From: Chamaecrista fasciculata
Taxonomy: Eukaryota > Streptophyta > Magnoliopsida > Fabales > Fabaceae
Direction: 5' to 3'
Assembly: GCA_003254925.1 (NCBI GenBank)
Contig: QANZ01002429.1
Location: forward strand, 137,252-201,251
Length of the DNA stretch: 64,000 bases
This document shows positions 59,627-64,000 of this stretch, piece by piece. Position 1 is the first letter of the stretch, and each line of letters begins with the position of its first letter. The notes under the pieces are model-generated. The model worked only from the letters and a program-made list of their open reading frames with translations, did no database searches and was not told where the DNA came from. The translations under genes were made by a program, and so were the position numbers.

Positions 59627-62300
59627 ATATATATCCCTAGTTAATTTAAAAAAAAAAAATTAAAATCCAGCTGAACTGAGATGAGTACATGAATTGTAAA
59701 AGTATAGTAGGAAAATAACATTGATTTTACATGAGGAGAAAAACTGAAGGTATAAATATTGGACACGCACGTTAGAGAGCTAGAGATCTTCATTTATATA
59801 TCTAATATTATATGCAAGAATCTGATAATAGATCATAACCCGTGACGAATGTATGGCCCGCATGGTCATGGAGAGGGATGGCATGGACTCTTCTCAGTTC
59901 TCATCAATCATCAATCTCTCTCTCTGTAATCTGTATATATATATATGTGCTGAGAATTCATTTGCAGGGAGCAAAGCAATGTATATCGCAAAATATATGT
60001 ATATATATATACATACACATAAACTGAAATTAGAAAAAAATAAGCATGAAACACGACTTCGGTGTCAGGTGCTTGCGTGTGATTGTTATCATGACTCGTT
60101 ATTTGTGCTTCAGATAATAAAAAGTACTACGAATTATTATATATTTATTGTTATATAATTATAATTACTTATTTATTGTCTTTGCTTTTCTTGTTCGCAA
60201 GCAGTATTCCTTATTAAAACTGTTGAGTTTTCATGCATTAAACGATATATAAGTTTACGATAATTTGTTAATTAGTCAAAAGGGTTTGTTTTAAATTTTA
60301 CTACATTCGTGGTTAGGATTTATGCTTATTATTAATCATTAGACTACTTAATACTTACTACTTAGCTAACTAACTGTCTACTCAGGCCTTATACCAATAT
60401 ATCGTCACGTCGTAGCATGCGTTTTAAAAATGCCAAAAACACGCGTCTCTGTGAGCGCACCTACTTCACAAGATGTTCAAATTAAAATGAATCACAAAAT
60501 TATCATAAATCTTGTTTTTCTCATCCCATTTCCTTAATGAAGCTAATTAATGCAAAAAAAAAAGATGGAATAAAGATTTCTAAATTTTAGTCAAGATCTA
60601 TATATAAAGCTAGCTAGAATTCCAAAAATATGACCTGTAATATAATGCAGTAAACAGATCAGAGTAGCTTTATATTTGGGCTACCATCTAAGGAGAAGTA
60701 AGGAATGAATATATGAGGTCAGAAAGAATACTAACCTCCACAACCACAACATTATTATGGTAAACGATTATTTGATGTGATATTAATATGAAATATGTAC
60801 GATACATTGGTAAAGGGTTTTTCTTTTTAATTTTCCTCTCTTAAAACTTTTAATTTACTGATTAGAAACTATACAAATAAATGACTACAAAACTCCATGA
60901 CATCAAATTTATTATATCACTGGAACGACACAAGTTTACTTCTTTGAACGTACCATGACTGTATATTTTTCTTAAAAGGCGTAGGTCATTATAGCTAGAA
61001 AGATTAAAGAAATTGAAAGACAACTTAACTAAAAGCTACTAGTATAGTTAAGCAAAAAACAGGAAGTAAAATTAACTAAAAGCTACTAGTGTAATCATAA
61101 TGTAAAATTAAACGAAACCAGGGGTGTACTATCTTATGTGGGAAACCATGATGAACACACATTTGCGTGCTCTGTAATCTGTATATGCATAACCTGAAAG
61201 TCAATATGAGTGAATCAATCATGTAAGTAGTTGTGGGGCTACCTATCTTCTTTCAGCATTTCGCTTTTATTATTGGTCACAGCCTTCTTTCTAGCTTCTT
61301 CTGAATTCTTATCTAATTTATTAATTAATTAATATTATAAAAGTTTAATGTTTGTCATTCTCTTAAGCCACTTCAACTCATGGATGGACCATGACGACAA
61401 CCCTTAATTTATTAAAATTTTAAAAGAAAATCAAAATTTGATTCAGGTCGTTGGAAGGCCCTTTTTGGGATTTGGGTGTTTTATAACAGGAACAAAAAGT
61501 GTAAATAATATCTCTAAAAATTAAAAAAAAATAAATAAAAGGGAAATTAAACTGGTGATGGAATTGGGTTTAGGAAATAGGATACTTCCTAGACTTTGCC
61601 CTGCTAGCTAGTCTCACATCTTCCTTCTTCACTTATCTTTCTCTCTCTCTCAAGAATTTTCAGCCCATGTTTTCTTTCAATTGGTTTTACAATTTGCTGC
61701 CTCTTCTTCCATATTCTGTCATCATCCTCTTCTCTTCTCTCATCTAGCTAGTTATTATTTAAGCCCAAAAGATTGAAAGAGAAAAGTAGAGAGGGAATTG
61801 AAGGTTAATGGTGGGTAGCATAATTGTGTTACAGAAAAATCTTGTTAAAGTGTGTTCCTTTTTTCCAAATATATATATAACTGCATGGTGGAAAAACATA
61901 TATATAGATATATGTGTGTGTTGTGACTGCAGAGTTGCTCAGAGAAACAATCCATGGCCTAGAAAGAAAGCGACTATTGGAGAATAATTCATCATCATCA
62001 TCATCATCATCATCTCTTCACGAGATTAGTTTTACTTTGTGGCACCCATCAGTGAATGATTCCTTTCTATGCCACCTGTTCTGTTCAGGATTATAATTCC
62101 TATCAAGCAAAACAGTGCATCACATTATAATTCCTATATATATATATATATATAGGATAGGATTTTCAATCAATTACCAACAAATTAGGACATCAGATTA
62201 GAATACTGCATCGCATCTCTTGCTTTTAATTTCCTTTCTTATTTTTTTTTTCTGTGTGTGGCTTGGAGTTTTCTTCAAATAAATAAAGGCAATTAAGTTA
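59627..62300. other. Gene-free stretch and IDD upstream region
   Basis: Mostly AT-rich. From about 61610 there are CTCTCTCT and CTTCTTCC tracts typical of a plant leader, so the IDD 5' UTR probably lies here, perhaps with a leader intron. A TA repeat is at about 62137-62153. Confidence 0.4.
61988..62013. repeat. (TCA)n microsatellite
   Basis: Eight to nine TCA units lie in the presumed leader of the IDD gene. A short frame through it would give poly-Ser and looks non-coding. Confidence 0.85.
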
Positions 62301-62976
62301 ATGTTTCCAGAAGCAGAAGCAGCAGTCATGTCCAATTCCACTTATTTGTGGGAAGAAGCAAGACTTCAGAACTTAACTGCATCATTAAACCAAGTTGTTT
62401 CAAGCATTCCTCCTCCTCCTCATCAGCATCAGCTACCTCAAAAGATAAAGAAAAAGAGAAACCTTCCTGGCAATCCAGGTAATTATTATAATTAGCCAAT
62501 TATATTATACAATATAAATCAAATATGTATATGTGTATATATGTTGATGATTTTTTTCAATAAAAAACTATTTAAGACCCAGATGCTGAAGTGATTGCGT
62601 TGTCCCCAAAGAGCCTTCTGGCGACAAACAAATTTGTGTGTGAGATCTGTAAAAAGGGTTTTCAGAGAGACCAGAACCTGCAGCTTCATAGAAGAGGGCA
62701 TAATCTGCCATGGAAGCTGAAGCAAAGGAGCAACAAAGAGAGTAGAAGAAAGAGAGCGTACGTGTGCCCTGAGCCTTCATGTGTTCATCACAACCCCTCA
62801 AGGGCACTTGGGGATCTCACTGGGATTAAGAAACATTACTGCAGAAAGCATGGAGAGAAGAAGTGGAAATGTGACAAGTGCTCCAAAATCTATGCTGTTC
62901 ACTCTGATTGGAAAGCTCACTCCAAAACCTGTGGTACCAGAGAATATAGATGTGATTGTGGTACTCTTTTCTCCAG
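62301..62976 (+). CDS. IDD: INDETERMINATE DOMAIN (IDD) zinc-finger factor, 5' part
   Basis: Plant-specific C2H2/C2HC transcription factor. Exon 1 is 62301-62478 (MFPEAEAAVMSNST, ending KKKRNLPGNPG) and exon 2 is 62577-62976, starting DPDAEVIALSPKSLL. It contains the four-finger ID domain: FVCEICKKGFQRDQNLQLHR (finger 1), YVCPEPSCVHHN then LTGIKKHYCRKH (finger 2), KCDKCSKIYAVHSDWKAH (finger 3), YRCDCGTLFSR (start of finger 4). The KKKRNLPG patch is the usual nuclear signal. Exon 2 ends in AG before GTAATT, so the next exon should start with the rest of the Arg codon and RDSF. That exon is not in the last 1 kb, so it lies beyond the window. Closest remembered group is IDD4/5/6/12; the N-terminus is unusual. 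Confidence 0.88.
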
Positions 62977-64000
62977 GTAATTTATTATTTCTTTCATTCA
63001 TTACTAATAATCTCAATTCAAATGATATATATTTATACAAGAATGGTAATTAAGATCTCCTTATGGAGTATATATATCTATATATGCATATATCTGCAAG
63101 AATAAACTGCCAAATGAATTATATGCGGCAAGAATAAAAAAGCACAATATATATAGTCCACATATATCCTTTGTTTGATTCACTGTATTGTCCGTGACTC
63201 AACAGCAGTACAGTTTACTTTTTATTTTCTTTTAACCTTATTAGAAGTACTGAAGTAGTCTTGGCGAATATAGGTCCATGCACAAGTACATGGCATTCTG
63301 TATATATTTATAAATACTCGCACCATTTCCAATTACGTACAGCAGTCTCTAGCTAGTTTGTATAGGTTAGTATAGTAGGCCCGTTGGCCACTAGACACAG
63401 TTGTTCAAGTATACATCTCTCTTTAGTGGGCTGAAGAAGACGATGTGGTTACTTGAATATATTTATATCAAGAGTATGGAACTTAGCTTGAGATTAATAT
63501 ATGTCTGATGATTTCAGCATTTTTTATTAAGTTATAAAAAAAACACAAATATATATATATATATATGTGTGTGTGTATTTATTGGAGATGGCATTATTAC
63601 TTGATGAAGGTCAGATCAGCTTTGTCATGATTATGGTTTCCTATAATTAAATCTGCAAAGAGATCAGATATGCCAAGTTGCTTTCTTGTAGTAGCTTCGT
63701 CGGTATGTAGTGATAGTAGTAGTGTCTCATGCATGAGAGCTCTAATTAATTTCAATATACCTTTATTTGCTATCATCATAGCAATGTTCCGTAACATTAT
63801 CCATAAGCCACATGCATAAAGCTACCATTCATATATATATATATATAATATCATGACCATCCATTGTCGTTTATCTCTATGTCCCCTCGACACATTCAGT
63901 CACGCTGCGTGACCAATTGAGTGACATATATATATAATTATGTATAACTAACTAACTAATTAAACATATCATATCATATATATATAAAGATGATGATATA
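62977..64000. other. Probable IDD intron 2 (incomplete)
   Basis: AT-rich with TA microsatellites (63548-63566, 63831-63847). I searched all frames by eye for the expected RDSFITHRAFC continuation and did not find it. Confidence 0.5.

Noticed and set aside
62977-64000. Missing third exon of the IDD gene within the window
   Set aside because: I looked for the RDSFITHRAFC block in all three forward frames and it is not present; the gene continues outside.

Overview
This is about 64 kb of nuclear DNA from a flowering plant, most likely a eudicot. The evidence is AT-rich intergenic DNA, short GT-AG introns, plant-only families (SULTR3 transporter, chlorophyllase, ETO1-like, HSF class A, IDD zinc finger, LIFEGUARD) and typical plant repeats (foldback MITEs, small Helitrons, a tRNA-derived SINE, a solo Copia-type LTR). 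I cannot name the species. There are N gaps at 26748-26912 and 39003-39019 and single Ns at 4992, 14337, 28757 and 45976.

Layout. 1-588 (-): 5' part of an ALP1-like domesticated Harbinger transposase, cut by the window edge. 1687-7516 (-): complete SULTR3 sulfate-transporter-family gene, 11 coding exons, 655 aa. 7.5-18.4 kb: gene-free and repeat-rich, with paired Helitron-like elements, MITEs, and an inverted duplication carrying a solo LTR in one arm. 18384-19629 (-): LIFEGUARD/BAX-inhibitor-like gene, 4 exons, 247 aa. 19.6-22.9 kb: LINE tail and a MITE. 22873-23936 (+): chlorophyllase with one 2-bp frameshift. 23.9-29.0 kb: MITEs and a gap. 29012-33494 (+): ETO1-like BTB-TPR protein, 5 exons, 886 aa. 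34634-47036 (-): PP2C-protein kinase fusion, 20 exons, 1091 aa, convergent with the previous gene. Its intron 16 holds a foldback element that captured an NLR TIR domain. 47-52 kb: SINE, MITEs, a small hairpin and nested foldback elements. 52328-54074 (+): class A heat stress factor, 2 exons, 359 aa, with a heat shock element upstream. 54-62 kb: gene-free with two large foldback elements. 62301-62976 (+): first two exons of an IDD zinc-finger gene that continues past the window.

The genes are unrelated single-copy housekeeping, stress and signalling genes, not a cluster. Several relate to stress or hormones (heat response, cell-death suppression, ethylene synthesis control, chlorophyll breakdown), but nothing in the sequence shows that they act together. 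The most unusual material is repeat biology: a TIR-domain gene fragment packed between about 300-bp inverted arms inside a kinase gene's intron, and an inverted duplication whose right arm preserves the empty site of the solo LTR in its left arm. I found no CRISPR array, rRNA gene or true tRNA gene, and no clearly novel multi-gene system. All exon models were built by hand from splice sites, phase and remembered family sequences.
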